Made by a program: the position numbers and the translations under genes. A stretch of DNA of 64,000 nt, taken from assembly GCA_039519185.1 (NCBI GenBank), contig CM076846.1, positions 113,916,566-113,980,565 of the forward strand. The letters run 5' to 3'. Positions 9,765 to 21,856 of the stretch are shown piece by piece; positions within the stretch are counted from its first letter, which is position 1, and every line of letters begins with the position of its first letter. The notes under the pieces are model-generated. The model made no database searches. It was given only the letters and a program-made list of their open reading frames with translations, and was not told the DNA's origin. This DNA is from Astragalus membranaceus. Taxonomy: Eukaryota > Streptophyta > Magnoliopsida > Fabales > Fabaceae.

Positions 9765-11511
9765 CATCATAAACTTGTCTCAATCAAAACAATATATAAA
9801 GTCATCTTATCGAGTACAACATATGCCTAGGAAACTAAGCAAAGCAAATAACGGATCTCCAAGATCCCTCATGTCTCCATGACTTTGCACAGCTGCTAGC
9901 CGTGCTTCCTTGCCTTGGCTTTTTCCCGTTTCTCTGTAAAAACCACAAACATAAACAGTGAGATAATAATCTCAGTGAGCTCTTTCGTGACCCATCACAA
10001 CTCTACTCGCGGTGTTTTATTTAATACTTCATTCGGATTCCAAATTCCGATTCATAGCATACCAAATGCCTCATGTGGATACCAAATCCTTTGGGAATAT
10101 TATATTTGTTTGGACCCCAAAATCCGATTAATGGCATAGCAAATGCCTCATATGGATACCAAATCCTTTGGGGAGGGGTGGATACCAAATCCTTTTTATA
10201 GACACCAAGTGCTTTTTACTCATTAAGCATGTTATGTTCTCTCTCGATACATAACTAGTCAAACGTTATTGACGCCAGCACAATATATCATTCATTTCGC
10301 TTAATGGAAATCACAATTCGGAACATAAAAATATTCAATCATCAATGGGAAGGGTTAAGAAAAGGATTGGGAGAGGTTTGGAATGCAATTGGTACCCAAA
10401 AAGAGTGAGAAAATTGAGTTTTTGAGGTAAATATACTGCCACAACCCGAGAGTAACACGGAGCCGTAACGAAACAACACTGGCCGTAACAGACTTATTAC
10501 AGCCAGTAACGAATCATTACTGCCAGTGTTACAACATCAGATAGTGATTCATTTTTCAGCTTTCTATGTGATTTGTGCATCTCTTTTTGTACCAATTCCA
10601 CTCTAAAATCTCACTAATCCTAAGTCTCACTAATTACCCTATGATTACACCAAACTCAACAATAATCATGCTCCACAAATTCCAATTCATCATGCAATAA
10701 GGCATCAATTAGGACACTTAATCAAACATTTAATTCTCAACAACCAAGCACAACTAGGACTTCCCAATGAACACAATCTCAATTTTTACCAAACCAATCA
10801 TACTTAAAATACTGATTTTTCACAATGCAACACATACAACTCATCAAACAAACATTAGACTCAATTTAGTGAAGAACTCACCTCAATGTCGAAATCAACA
10901 CGAAGGAATCGAAAGATGAAAAATCTCCCAAATACCCAAATCAAACCCTAGGCACCAACAATCTCCCAAGTACTCCCAAACTCAAATCAAGCTTCAAATC
11001 TTCTTCAATCTACCATGTGGTTGATTCTAAGCCTCTAAGAACCTTCCAATCCAACACACAACCCTTGACTCCAAATCATCTCTTCATCTCACATAACCCT
11101 AGAACTTTGAGAAGAAAGGATTGAGGGAAAAGTATGAAATATTGATGCTCTAATCACTTAGGTGATGATGAACATGAAATTAAAGAGGGAAGAAGTGATG
11201 ATTTGAGCTAGGTTTTGGTTGGGTTCGTTTCTTCTTCTTTCTCCTTTCCTTCTTCTCTTTTATTTCTCTCTTCTTCGAACTCTCTCTCCTTTTATTTTCT
11301 TTTAAAAACCAACTAAAAGGTGAGTGTGGGTGTAGAGGGGGTAAAATGACCATCATGCCCTTACGCTATTCTTAATTTCTTAACAAGCCCCACACCAATC
11401 AATATTTAATTTAGCAATCAATTAATAAAATTATCAACCAAGCACCATTGCAAAAATAATTAAATGGTTCAAGCATTAAAGTAATTAAATTAATTACTTT
11501 GGGATGTTACA
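9765..11511 (-). repeat. 3' LTR of the chromovirus (left copy)
   Basis: From ATCGAGTACAACATATGCC (9824) to GGGATGTTACA (11511) it matches the split right LTR, including GGATACCAAATCCTTTGG, AGTAACGAATCATTACTG and CTCACCTCAATGTC. The first ~280 bp present on the right (16068-16340) are missing or altered, so the start is approximate. An AT-rich and pyrimidine-rich stretch at 11220-11290 is the likely promoter and leader side, read on the minus strand. Confidence 0.8.
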
Positions 11512-11562
11512 ATACACGGCAACTTGAAAAAATTTGTCCTCAAAAATTTGTCAAGTCTTACC

Positions 11563-12150
11563 TCATTGAAAAAGATAAGGATAGCGAGTCCACATGTTGT
11601 CTTCCAACTCCCAAGTTGCTTCTTCGGGTGAGAATCCATTCCAAACAACTTTGACAATCAGAATCGTTCTGGTTCTGAGTGTCCTTTCACCACGCTCTAT
11701 GATTTGACTTGGATAAGGTTGGAAAGTAAGATCGGGTCGAAAATCAACCTCCTCAAAACTTAGCGGTTGATTAGGATCCGGTACATACTTTTGCAGCTGG
11801 GACACATGAAACACATCATGAAGGTTTGACAATGATGGTGGCAAGGCAATACGACAGGCAACTGGCCCAATTCTTTCTATGATTTGAAAAGGCCCAATGT
11901 ATCGAGGGCTAAGTTTCTTGGTTCGTAGTGCCCGACCAATACCATTAGTAGGAGTAACCTTGAGAAAACCATGATCTCCTTCATCAAATTCTAATGGTCT
12001 CCTCCTTTTGTCGGCGTAACTCTTTTGACGACTCTGAGCTGCCTTCATTCTCTCCTTGATTTGGTGGATCTTTTCCGTAGTTTCCTGAACCAAATCCGGT
12101 CCCAATAGCCTTCTTTCACCTACATCCCACAACAGAGCGGTGTTCGACAC
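11563..12150 (-). pseudogene. Chromovirus integrase C-terminus with chromodomain
   Basis: Continues the integrase of the neighbouring frame after a frameshift around 12125-12150. It contains the GPY/F-like region (KLSPRYIGPFQIIERIGPVA, PSLSNLHDVFHVSQL). It ends in a chromodomain-like stretch, VVWNGFSPEEATWELEDNM, followed by PYLFQ. Chromodomains of chromoviruses direct integration to heterochromatin. The apparent Met start is not a real start; it only marks where the shifted frame opens. Confidence 0.85.
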
Positions 12151-12602
12151 TTCCTCCCGTACAATGCCTCATACAGAGCCATTCCGATGCTGGAATGATA
12201 ACTGTTATTGTAAGCGAACTCCACCAATGGAAGATGATTCTCCCATCTGCCACCACTATCAAGCACACGGGCCCGAAGCATGTCCTCCAGGGTCTGAATA
12301 GTTCTTTCTTTCTGGCCATCCGTCTGTGGATGATAAGTGGTACTCATGAAAAATTTAGTTCCCAAGGCCGTGTTCAAAGCTCTCCAGAATTTTGAAGCAA
12401 ACTTTGGATCCCGGTCGGAAACAATACTGGTTGGAATCCCGTGGAGTTTTACTATATGCTTGAGGTACTCATCTGCTACCTTGGAAATTGTATTGTTAGA
12501 AGAAACCGAAATGAAATGAGCCGACTTGTTCAAACGATCTAAAACCACCCATATAGAATCATTACCGGTTTGGGACCATGGAAGCCCCATCACGAAATCC
12601 AT
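12120..12602 (-). pseudogene. Chromovirus integrase catalytic core
   Basis: Carries the DDE triad of the retroviral-type integrase core: Asp in MDFVMGLPW, Asp in SDRDPKFAS, and Glu in TDGQKERTIQ. It is separated from the upstream pol frame by a single in-frame TGA (after IPEWK) and from the downstream frame by a frameshift near 12125. Confidence 0.88.
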
Positions 12603-12614
12603 AGAAATACTTTC

Positions 12615-15515
12615 TCATTTCCATTCAGGTATATTCAACGGTTGCAACTGGCCTCCAGGTTTTTGGTGTTCTATCTTAACCCTTTGACAAGCTAAGCATC
12701 GAGACACGAATTCTGCAATCCTCATTTTCATTCCTGGCCACCAATACAATTGCTTCAAATCCCGATACATCTTGGTAGACCCAGGATGTATGGAATATTG
12801 ACTCTTATGAGCTTCTTCTAACACTTGCTTCTTAATGTCTTCATCATTGGGCACACAAATTCTACCATTGAAGCAAATCACACCGTCACTATCCACAGTG
12901 AAACCAGGTAATCCTCTTTGAGCTTGAAGCTCTATATCAATCTCTTGGACTGACCGAATCATATTTATCAACGAACTCGAAATTTGAATATGACTCAACA
13001 CTAAACGGTTTCTTCTAGGTCTCACCTTCAAATTGAGATCCCTAAAAGATTCCCAGAGAGCCATCTCATGCATCATTAACTCGGTGGTGTGAAGAGACTT
13101 CCTACTTAATGCATCTTCTACCATATAGGCTTTTCCAGGGTGGTACTTCACCTCAAAATCGTAGTCTTTAAGAAATTCTACCCATCTCCTTTGTCTGTTA
13201 TTCAGCTCCTTCTGATCAAACAGATATTTCAAACTCTCGTGATCACTAAAAACTTCTAAACGAGAACCATAAAGGTAATGTCTCCAAATTTGTAGGGCAT
13301 ACACAATCGCCGCTAACTCTAAATCATGAGTAGGGTAGTTTTCTTCGTGAGTTTTCAACTGTCGGGAGGCATAAGCTACAACTTGATGGTTTTGCATAAG
13401 GAAACATCCTAAACCCTTCCCAGAGGTGTCACTGTAAATCTGAAATCCCAGGGACAGATCTGGAAGAATTATGATTGGTGCAGAAGTTAAAAGAGCTTTC
13501 AACTCTAAGAAACATTCTTCACAATCAGTGTCCCATACAAACGGTTGATCCTTACGCGTTAACTGAGTGAGTGGAAGAACCAATTGGTTGAATCCTAGGA
13601 TAAATCTCCGGTAGTACCCAAGCCCCAAGAAACGGCTAACTTCTATGACCGTAGATGGTCGTTCCCAATTTATCACTACTTCAACTTTGCTAGGATCCAT
13701 CGCAACTCCTGATTGAGAAATAACATGCCCGAGGAATTTCACTTCTGGCATCCAGAAGTCACACTTGGTCGGTTTAGCATACAACTGCTTCTCCCGGAGT
13801 ACATTAAGAACAATCCGGAGATGTTGCACATGCTCCTCAACGGTCTTAGAGTATACCAAGATATCATCAATAACTACCACCACAAACTGATCCAGATATT
13901 GATTGAAGACTCTGTTCATATAATCCATGAATACTGCTGGAGCATTGGTTAGCCCGAATGGCATCACTACAAACTCATAGTGCCCATATCTAGTACGGAA
14001 AGCTGTTTTCGGAACATCCAAAGCTTGCACCTTGATTTGATGATAACCTGACCTCAAATCAATCTTTGAAAACACGGTTGCTCCCCGGAGTTGATCTAGT
14101 AAATCATCTATCCTTGGCAACGGATACTTGTTCTTGATATTTACTTTATTCAGCTGTCGATAATCAACGCACAACCTCATACTCCCATCTATCTTCTTGA
14201 CAAGTAACTCTGGAGCACCCCATGGCGAAGCACTCGGTCGGATAAACTGTTTAGAAATCAGTTCTTCAAGTTGGGTTTTAAGCTCTTTTAACTCTAAAGG
14301 AGACATTCGGTAAGGAGCAATGGAAATTGGTCCTGTGCCCGGAACCAATTCAATTGAGAATTCTACCTCACGGTCCGGAGGTAAAGAAGTCACTTCATTA
14401 GGAAAAACATCAAGAAATTCATTAACTACTTGAACGGAGGTTAAATCTAAACCTGTTTCAGTAGCCGATGACAGCATCATAACATAAGCTTTAGCTCTTT
14501 GGAACAAGCACTGACTGGTGGAGGTGAATGAAATAACTACTTCAGAGGAAGTCTTCAGTAATTCTACCGACTCAGGAGAAAAACCGATTGTGCGATTGAA
14601 GCAATCTATAGTAACATGATTAGCAGACATCCAACTCATACCCAATACGATGCCCATGCCCCTCATAGGACAACATATGAAATCTACTACAAAAAATTTG
14701 TCTCCTATAGCGAGGAAGCAATTTTCACACAGAGCTTGGGTTTGAGCACTACCCTCAAAAGCAGTTAAAATAGTAATCGGGTGGGGTAGCGAAGTTAAAG
14801 CTAAGCCCAACCGATCAACACACATTTGATATATAAAACAATGGGTGGCACCTGAATCATATAAAATACTGACAGGTTTATAAAAAAGAGATCCCATACC
14901 CCTCAGCAAATTATCTGAAGTCTTGGCCTTCTGTGCATCTAAGGTGTAAACCCTTCCATGTGTTGTAGTGGTGTGTCCGGCTTCATTCTTCCTCTTTTCA
15001 AGACAATCATTGATATAATGCCATTCCTTCTTGCAATAGAAACAAAGATTCGTCTTGAAGTGACACTCGCCCTTATGGTACTTTCCACATCTGGAACATG
15101 CATTGGACTTTGGATAGTCAAACCTTTGTACCTGCTTACCCTTATTGATACCAGTCTTAGGACCCATCTGAGAATTATATGATCCCGCATTCCTCTTGCT
15201 TTGCCCATATTCTCTTCTACTTACATACAGCCTCTTTAAATCAGTTTCGGCAATGTGAGCTTGTTGCACCATAGCTGCATAGCTAGTGCAAGCAAAGGAA
15301 CTTAGACTCTGAGAAATATCTTCTCGGAGCCCAAACTTATATCTTTCCGTCTTCCACCCGTCATCCGGAGCATAGCTAGCCAATCTGAAAAATGGATATA
15401 GCTCCTCGAACTTAGCGGTGTACTGTCCCACGGTTGAGCTTCCCTGTGTCAAAGTTAGGAACTCATTCTCCTTCTCGGCCCTTACTGCAGTAGGGAAAAA
15501 CTGTTCCAAAAACAT
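12615..15515 (-). CDS. Chromovirus gag C-terminus, protease, reverse transcriptase, RNase H and integrase zinc finger
   Basis: A 966-residue frame. In order: gag capsid end; two CCHC-like knuckles around residues 138-170 (CSRCGKYHKGEC, CFYCKKEWHYINDC); protease with LYDSGATHCF; reverse transcriptase with RLCVDYRQLN, MPFGLTNAPAVF and the catalytic VVIDDILVYS; RNase H with YSDTSGKGLG and SDHESLKY; and the integrase HHCC finger (HPGSTKMYRDL, CLACQRVK). This order is the standard gag-PR-RT-RH-IN of Ty3/gypsy elements. The frame is continuous with upstream gag except for a TGA after WENF (15519-15521). Being that complete, it may still be translated in part. Confidence 0.92.
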   Translation of the reverse strand: MFLEQFFPTAVRAEKENEFLTLTQGSSTVGQYTAKFEELYPFFRLASYAPDDGWKTERYKFGLREDISQSLSSFACTSYAAMVQQAHIAETDLKRLYVSRREYGQSKRNAGSYNSQMGPKTGINKGKQVQRFDYPKSNACSRCGKYHKGECHFKTNLCFYCKKEWHYINDCLEKRKNEAGHTTTTHGRVYTLDAQKAKTSDNLLRGMGSLFYKPVSILYDSGATHCFIYQMCVDRLGLALTSLPHPITILTAFEGSAQTQALCENCFLAIGDKFFVVDFICCPMRGMGIVLGMSWMSANHVTIDCFNRTIGFSPESVELLKTSSEVVISFTSTSQCLFQRAKAYVMMLSSATETGLDLTSVQVVNEFLDVFPNEVTSLPPDREVEFSIELVPGTGPISIAPYRMSPLELKELKTQLEELISKQFIRPSASPWGAPELLVKKIDGSMRLCVDYRQLNKVNIKNKYPLPRIDDLLDQLRGATVFSKIDLRSGYHQIKVQALDVPKTAFRTRYGHYEFVVMPFGLTNAPAVFMDYMNRVFNQYLDQFVVVVIDDILVYSKTVEEHVQHLRIVLNVLREKQLYAKPTKCDFWMPEVKFLGHVISQSGVAMDPSKVEVVINWERPSTVIEVSRFLGLGYYRRFILGFNQLVLPLTQLTRKDQPFVWDTDCEECFLELKALLTSAPIIILPDLSLGFQIYSDTSGKGLGCFLMQNHQVVAYASRQLKTHEENYPTHDLELAAIVYALQIWRHYLYGSRLEVFSDHESLKYLFDQKELNNRQRRWVEFLKDYDFEVKYHPGKAYMVEDALSRKSLHTTELMMHEMALWESFRDLNLKVRPRRNRLVLSHIQISSSLINMIRSVQEIDIELQAQRGLPGFTVDSDGVICFNGRICVPNDEDIKKQVLEEAHKSQYSIHPGSTKMYRDLKQLYWWPGMKMRIAEFVSRCLACQRVKIEHQKPGGQLQPLNIPEWK

Positions 15516-15518
15516 CCG

Positions 15519-15920
15519 TCAAAAGTTTTCCCAAGTTTGAGGAGTTTCCATAGTCACCATCATGGCTTGAGCGTCTGTCCACCAATTGTTCGCCTCTCCT
15601 TTCAGCATGTGAGCAGCTAGTCTCACTTTCTCTTCTTCATTGATTTGCATTGTGCGGAAGATTTTCTCAATATCATCTAGCCAATGCTGAGCCTCCATTA
15701 CTCCCGATCCTCCCTTATACTCAGAGGGTTTCATCTGGAGAAATTCAGAATAAATTTGGTGTGGGTTCACCGGTGGCTCAGGTATTTGGTGTGGTTGTGG
15801 ATGAGCATTTTGTTGAAAGTCAAGCATTTGCTGCATCAACTGTTGGTGCCTCTTCATCATAGTCAGCATTCATGCGAAATGCGGATCGATTGGTTGACTG
15901 TTCCTTGATCCTCCTGCCAT
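15519..15920 (-). pseudogene. Chromovirus gag N-terminus
   Basis: The natural start is probably the ATG at 15920-15918 (MAGGSRNSQ...), followed 16 codons later by an in-frame TGA at 15872-15870, just before the Met at 15869. Downstream it has the Retrotrans_gag-like stretch EAQHWLDDIEKIFRTM and MLKGEANNWWTDAQ. It stops at a TGA at 15519-15521, directly before the next frame. The start lies ~130 bp from the primer-binding site, a normal leader distance. Confidence 0.85.
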
Positions 15921-16052
15921 GATTCTGCAAACAATGCACCAAGTATTGAGTTGATCAAGCTCAATGTCTCTTAGCATAATAAGAAGAAACATAATAGAAT
16001 TACTCAAGGAATAAATCAACCCTAATTAAACTAAGTCCGACTAGGTCAAACT

Positions 16053-16064
16053 GCTCTGATACCA
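16053..16064 (-). other. Primer-binding site of the chromovirus
   Basis: Minus strand TGGTATCAGAGC, three bases after the 5' LTR end. It is complementary to the 3' end of plant initiator tRNA-Met, the usual primer of these elements. Confidence 0.92.
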
Positions 16065-16350
16065 AAATGTAACACCCTAATATTTCGACCTTGGAAGAAA
16101 TACTGGAATATTCATATTTAGCATACATCAGAGTGAACATTCTATTTTAAGACATTGAACAAATCTAACTCAATTGAAACCCATCAAAATATCCTTCAAA
16201 ATAACAATATTTACCAAAAGGATTCATAAAGGACATAAATCCAAAGGTATAGTTCTTACACCTATTGTTCAACATCTCATAATTAGAATTAAAGAAAGTG
16301 ATGCATAACTTTAAACAGTGTCTAAGTCATCATATCGAGTACAACATAAG

Positions 16351-19123
16351 TGTAACACCCTAATATTTCTAACAAGTAGAAATACTAAAACGCACAACTT
16401 AGCATACATCAGAGATAACTTCCTGTCCCAGATATTGAACACAACTAAAAACTTCGATGAAACATTCATCGAACGGTCACCTCAAGTTCATAACTTAACA
16501 TAATTTACTTAAATACGTAGTTACGTGCCTTACAACTTCTCATGTCCTATTGTTCAATATCCAAAACCAAAAGTAGCTGAAACGATTTACAACTTTATAC
16601 AATTACAAGTCATACAATCTATAATACAAAGATAACATGGAAGAAACAATATTCAAGATAGAGAGCTAAGTCTTCAATCTTCCCCTCGAGCACATCACCT
16701 ACTCGTGCCCTTTGCTTTCCATTTTTTTTCTTCTGTAACTCTGTAAAAACCACAACATATAAAGAGTAAGATAAACATTATCTTAGTGAGTCCTATCGAG
16801 ATCCCTTACTAACACTCGCGGTTCATTATGCATCTTTTAACTCGTAGACCTAATAAGCGGCTACGTGAAAACCTCTCTTTACATTGCTTAGCATATCACC
16901 GTTCATTATTGTATAAAATTTCCGGTGAACCCATTCCACTGACCATTTGCTATCAGCGGATCCCTCATGGGGCCTAGGTTCATGGGGCTCATGACTTCCC
17001 CTCCCCTAGTACGCTAACCTCTTTAATAGGGTCGTCACTCTAAACCTCAATTATATAATTTTTATATATACACACCCGCTTTGGGCCGTCTCTTATACTT
17101 GACATAAACATAACATAACTTAAACCTCAACCTCAAGGGACATTTAGTCCACTTCAATAATTACCATGACCTCACTCGTGGTTACTATCATTTATTAACA
17201 TAACTCAGAACATTTACAATTCAATCCAACCATACATATCTCAATCACAATCAACAAAGTCATTTCAATTATAATAAATATCATAGTATTAACCTCAACC
17301 TCATGGGACATTTATTCCACTTGTCATGACATAACATTAACATGACTTAGAACATTCGCATAACATCAATCATACCTACTTATTTTTCCACGAATTACGA
17401 CTTATTCTTCAACACATAGGGTTGGGGAAGGGATTAGAATGAACTTGGAACCAATTGGAATAGCCTAGGACGTGTTTTGAAATGGGGTACCAGAAAGGGA
17501 CGCACGGTCCGTGTGCTAAGGCCCACGACCCATGCGCATTTTTAAAAATTTGCACAGGTAACAGAACCACACGCACGACCCGTGCGTAACCATCAGTTTT
17601 CCAGAAATATGCATCTTCGTCTAACTTTGGCTATTCCGTTCATTCCAACTTTCGTCCCAATCGATTCCCAAACATAGAAACATATCATTTCAGCACCAAA
17701 CAATCATCATAAACATCAAACGATTCATTCACATTGACTCAAACAATCATGCCGAAACGTAATTTTCGCAAAATAATGAATTTCGACGAAATTCAACGAA
17801 ACGAAGAACCAAAACATATTTTCAGTCACATGCAAGATTGACACAAATAAAATGAAAACCCTAAGCGAGTATAGAACTCACCGGAATCGATGTCTCTCGA
17901 AACTTTGATGACTCGAAACCGAAACTCGACGAACCGACATCTCAAGCACCCACTTCTATTTTACAGCTTCAGAAGGTAGATTTGTAACCAGTGTAGCTAG
18001 ATCAATTATTAACTAAAACCACTCAAACCAGTGTCTATTGTGTAGGAAATTTTGTCTAGTTTTTGAGAGTTAAGGTTTCAAACTGATACAACCAGTATTG
18101 AGAGAGTTATGACTAAAATAAGGGGACTGGGTCAAAACTATAACTGATTTAGAAACAAAACTTGTGGACACGATATCTACCTCAGTACCTGATGAAATCT
18201 AATGATTCTTCTGTCTACGTTGAAGAAATTTGTGTCTAGTTTCTGAATAATCAAAAATGACATTCAGATGAGGTGTGTACAGAGAGATGTATGGTAAACA
18301 TCGAAGGTCGTTAAAACGGGTTTCCTACAGGATTTCTGTTGAACTTGTATCTTCAACCCCCAACTTCGAATTCCAGCTCCAAGAAGCTCCAAAATGAATT
18401 CCAAATACCTCTAGCTACTGTAGTTCCTCTCAATGAGTTCCAATCCACAATACACTTTCAGTTCTACTCTAGTTTGGTTCCACATTGAACATGCAAAGCA
18501 CCATAAAGCTTAAAACTCCATTATCTTCTACTTTGAGCTTCAAGGTTCTAAAATGGTGGAATGAGATAGAGAAGTATTGGTTGATGATCTTAGTGTCAAT
18601 AGATAGAGGAGAAGAAACTGAGTTGAATGGTGGAGAAATATGCAACATGCATCTAGGGTTGAAGAATGTCTCTTCTCTTCTTCCTCTCTCACTCTTGCGA
18701 CTCTCTCTCTTCTCACTCAAGCTCTATGTGTTCTGGTTTTCAGTAACTCAAAGTGTGGATGTTTTGTGTGTGTTTGGTGAGGTTTGAACAGCTGGTTGTT
18801 TAAGTGAGCTGAGGGATAAAATGGAAATGAAAAGACTATTTTACCCTTATTTTCAATTCTCACTTAAAACCAATTTAATTCAACTATTAACCAACACTTC
18901 CCATAATTAACATAATTTAGCAAACAAACATATAATCAATCACATAATTCATATAATTTCTAAATCACACAATTAGCAAACAACACTTAGTTATTTTATT
19001 CAACCATGACAATCATCTCATAAATACTCAATTATGCTAAAATATTTAACTTAGCTAACCAATTATTTCATGACCTCTTGCTAATTTCAATTTAATGAAA
19101 TTAGCTAAATTGGGAATGTTACA
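16351..19123. mobile_element. Solo LTR (2.77 kb) inside the chromovirus LTR
   Basis: Starts TGTAACACCCTAATATTTCT and ends GGGAATGTTACA. It is flanked by exact 5-bp duplications ATAAG at 16346-16350 and 19124-19128. The ends are of the same class as the host chromovirus LTR but the internal sequence differs, so it comes from another family. No internal region or second LTR is present, as expected after LTR-LTR recombination. Short open frames inside (for example near 18485-18787) have no recognisable domain. Confidence 0.88.
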
Positions 19124-19254
19124 ATAAGCCTAGGAAACTAAGCAAAGCAAATTTAAATAGCGGATCTCCAAGATCCCTCAAGTCTCCATGACTTTGCACA
19201 GCTGCTAGTCGTGCTTCCTTGCCTTGGCTTTTCACTAGTGGAAATTTGACTTTA

Positions 19255-19550
19255 AAAAGCACCATTTAGCATCGGTTGTTTGAACAACCGATGCTAAATG
19301 TAGACGCGGTGGCAATTTTGCAATTAAATGGAAGTTTACAGTTTTCGCGCCTACATTTAGCATCGATTGTTTAAACAACCGATGTTAAAAGTAGTTGCAT
19401 CAGACATTTAGCATCGGTTGTTTAAACAACCGATGTTAAATGTGTATTTGTGTCAGACTTTTAGTATCGGTTGTTTTAACAACCGATGTTAAAAGTGTAT
19501 CTCAACACATTTAGCATCGGTTGTTAAAACACCCGATACTAAAAGTCGAG
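19255..19550. repeat. 5' subterminal palindrome array of the CACTA element
   Basis: Five inverted pairs of TTTAGCATCGGTTGTT-type arms begin near 19265, 19351, 19408, 19458 and 19508. Arms are separated by only a few bases, so each can form a hairpin or cruciform. Confidence 0.88.
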
Positions 19551-19559
19551 TTTTATTTT

Positions 19560-20455
19560 TTCCAATTTTCCCATTCCTTCAACACATCTCGCGTTCTCTC
19601 CCTCAGTATTCTCTACTCTCTGAATTCTCTCACCCTACCATTTCTAATCCCTCTCCCCCTCCCTTCTGTCTCACCCCTTCAAGCTCTCCCTCCCCCATGT
19701 TCGCCTTCTCACCTCCTTCCCCATCATCCACCCCCATCTCGTCTTCGTCCTCCTCCCCTTCTCATCCACCCCCATCTCGTCTTCGTCCTCCTCGCCTTCT
19801 CACCTCCTTCCCCATCATCCACCCCCATCAGTTTCTTTTTGTGTTCTAGATATGTCTTCTTGGTCCTAGTAAGGTGTTAGATTTGGTTGTTTTTGTCCCT
19901 ATCGGTTTCTCTTCTGAGGTTGTCTCGTTGTCCTTCGTCGCATCGTCTTCCTCCTTCGGTGAGTTTCGTCTCAATTTCTGTTGGTGTTTCTGATTCGCTG
20001 CTGATTGGGTGTTGTTTTTTGTTGGTGTTTTATATTCATTTATGTTTGGGTGTTGTTTTGTGTTGTGTGAGTTTTTTTGTTTTCAGATTCATTTTGAGAG
20101 GAGGTTTTTGTTAGAGGAGTTTCCATTGGTTTCGAGAAGGTCTCACCCTTTACATCTAGCTTGCACAAGGTGTTTTGATAGTAGCTTTGGTGGTGGTTTA
20201 GCTCTTTGATGGTGTATTGGTGCTTTGTTGCAATATAGGGTGGTTCTGTCGCCGTCTCACGAGGTCGTCACCTTGCTCGTCGTCGCCGTCTCAACTCTCC
20301 GTTCTCATGTCTTCATTTATTGGAGGCAACGTTTGGTTCATAACACTCTCCATTCTCAACTCTCTCCGCCGCCGTTGCCTAGCTCGCCGTCGCTGCTCGT
20401 CGTCGCCTTAAGTGCAAAGAACTTTGCAAAGAACTTCGAAACCCTAGGTTCTTAA
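19560..20455 (+). other. CT-rich CACTA interior, unassigned
   Basis: Pyrimidine-rich plus-strand sequence containing a ~60 bp partial duplication (CCACCCCCATCTCGTCTTCG repeated near 19728 and 19766). It could be a captured leader and promoter region, since it precedes the HSP90 exon in the same orientation. Open frames here are low-complexity Ser/Pro/Leu and are not called as genes. Confidence 0.4.
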
Positions 20456-20706
20456 TGTAAGTTCCCTCCAATTTTTCGAAACCCTAGATCATGAATGTGT
20501 TGGTTTCTAAGGTCGATTGTGAACTATTTAGATGGATTACGGATCTAATCTGATCTATGCATGTTATTTGAAAATAAGATGTGGAATTTACTTTTTTGTG
20601 TAGACTACATCAAGGCGCCTTGTGATGAATTCTAAAATATTGGGGTTGTATATGAATGGTTTTGGCTGTTGATGTTGTATGTGAGTCTGATTGTGTAACA
20701 TTGTAG

Positions 20707-20844
20707 GCTTTGGACAAGATCCGTTTTGAGAGTCTAACAGTCAAGAGCAAGCTCGATGGTCAACCAGAGTTGTTTATCCATATTATTCCTGACAAGGCAA
20801 ACAACTCCCTAACCATTATTAACAGTGGTATTGGCATGACCAAG
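20707..20844 (+). pseudogene. Captured HSP90 exon fragment
   Basis: A 46-codon open stretch flanked by AG at 20705-20706 and GT at 20845. It encodes ALDKIRFESLTVKSKL, then LFIHIIPDKANN and NSGIGMTK, the N-terminal ATP-binding region of cytosolic HSP90. The conserved Asp of the DxGxG motif is Asn here (NSGIGMTK), which in HSP90 would impair ATP binding. The rest of the gene is absent, so this is a fragment captured by the transposon, not a working chaperone. Confidence 0.85.
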
Positions 20845-20929
20845 GTTGGTTAGTTTTAGATGGTTTCTTAATTATCAATTGAATTTTTTTGTTGTTGTAA
20901 TGTATGCTTTCTAATAAATTTGTAGGTTT

Positions 20930-21076
20930 GGGAGAGAAATTTGTAGGTTTGACTATAGTTCTGAAAACGGAGCTTTACGTTTATACTTGAAGGTTGAAGG
21001 AGGAATGAAATTGTTAGATCTGTTGCTAGAAAATGGAATTGTTGCACTGAACGAAAGTCAACCAAACAAAGGAGAG
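20930..21076 (+). pseudogene. Exon-like fragment of unknown origin in the CACTA element
   Basis: An open stretch between a TTTGTAG acceptor-like site and a GGAGAG|GTATG donor encodes FDYSSENGALRLYLKVEGG, MKLLDLLLEN and LNESQPNKGE. The splice context suggests another captured exon. I do not recognise the parent gene. Confidence 0.4.
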
Positions 21077-21856
21077 GTATGTTTATATTAATGTCTTTAC
21101 TTTTGTTTATTTGTTTTGTTCAAAGTCATTTAGCTATAGGAGAGTCTCTGATTATGCATGCAAGTTGAAAATGATGATGCATAGCATTGAAGTCCTAACT
21201 TGTTGTCTGTGATTATGCTGGCCATTTAAGTTTCCTTCTAAGTGAACCGTCAGATGCTGCAATGTTACTCAAAGCTCTTGAGGAAGCTCTTAAACTACAT
21301 TGAGGAATTTTCTTCATACAAGTTTCAATTGTTGTTTTGATTATTCTGATAGAATATTGATTTGTTTTGTGTTTACCTTGCTATAGAAAGCAATCACTTC
21401 CAAGAAGCTTTCATCTGCACCAATAACCTGGTTTGAGCATTGTACAACAACATAGGTAATAACTCAACACTTTCCCTTCTAGATAATGCATCGAAGGCTT
21501 TATGTTTTCCTATTTTTAATCAAAATCCATTGGATGTTAAATCATTTAAGGAATTAGTATTTTGGTAGATGAGTTGTATCGTCATACTTTGCATTGATTG
21601 ATTTTCTTCTTGTGTTGGGGTCATATTTGGATAAAGGAAAGTCCGAAAATATTTAGACAAATTATAAATTTAATTTGGTCTTTTCTTCTATGTTTAATAA
21701 GTGTGGAAAAACTCCCTCAAATGATAAATAATACCTTCAATTAAAAGTTTCTAGCACCCTTCCATAATTCCATTATAAGTGTTTGAATCAAAGTTTTATA
21801 ATGCTTATAGACAAAGTTAATTATTTGCACTTGTAGAGTGTTATTTTGCCTTAAAG

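Noticed and set aside
19521..20455. Ser/Pro/Leu-rich open frames in the CACTA element
   Set aside because: Low-complexity CT-rich sequence with a local duplication; no domain and no codon bias typical of genes.
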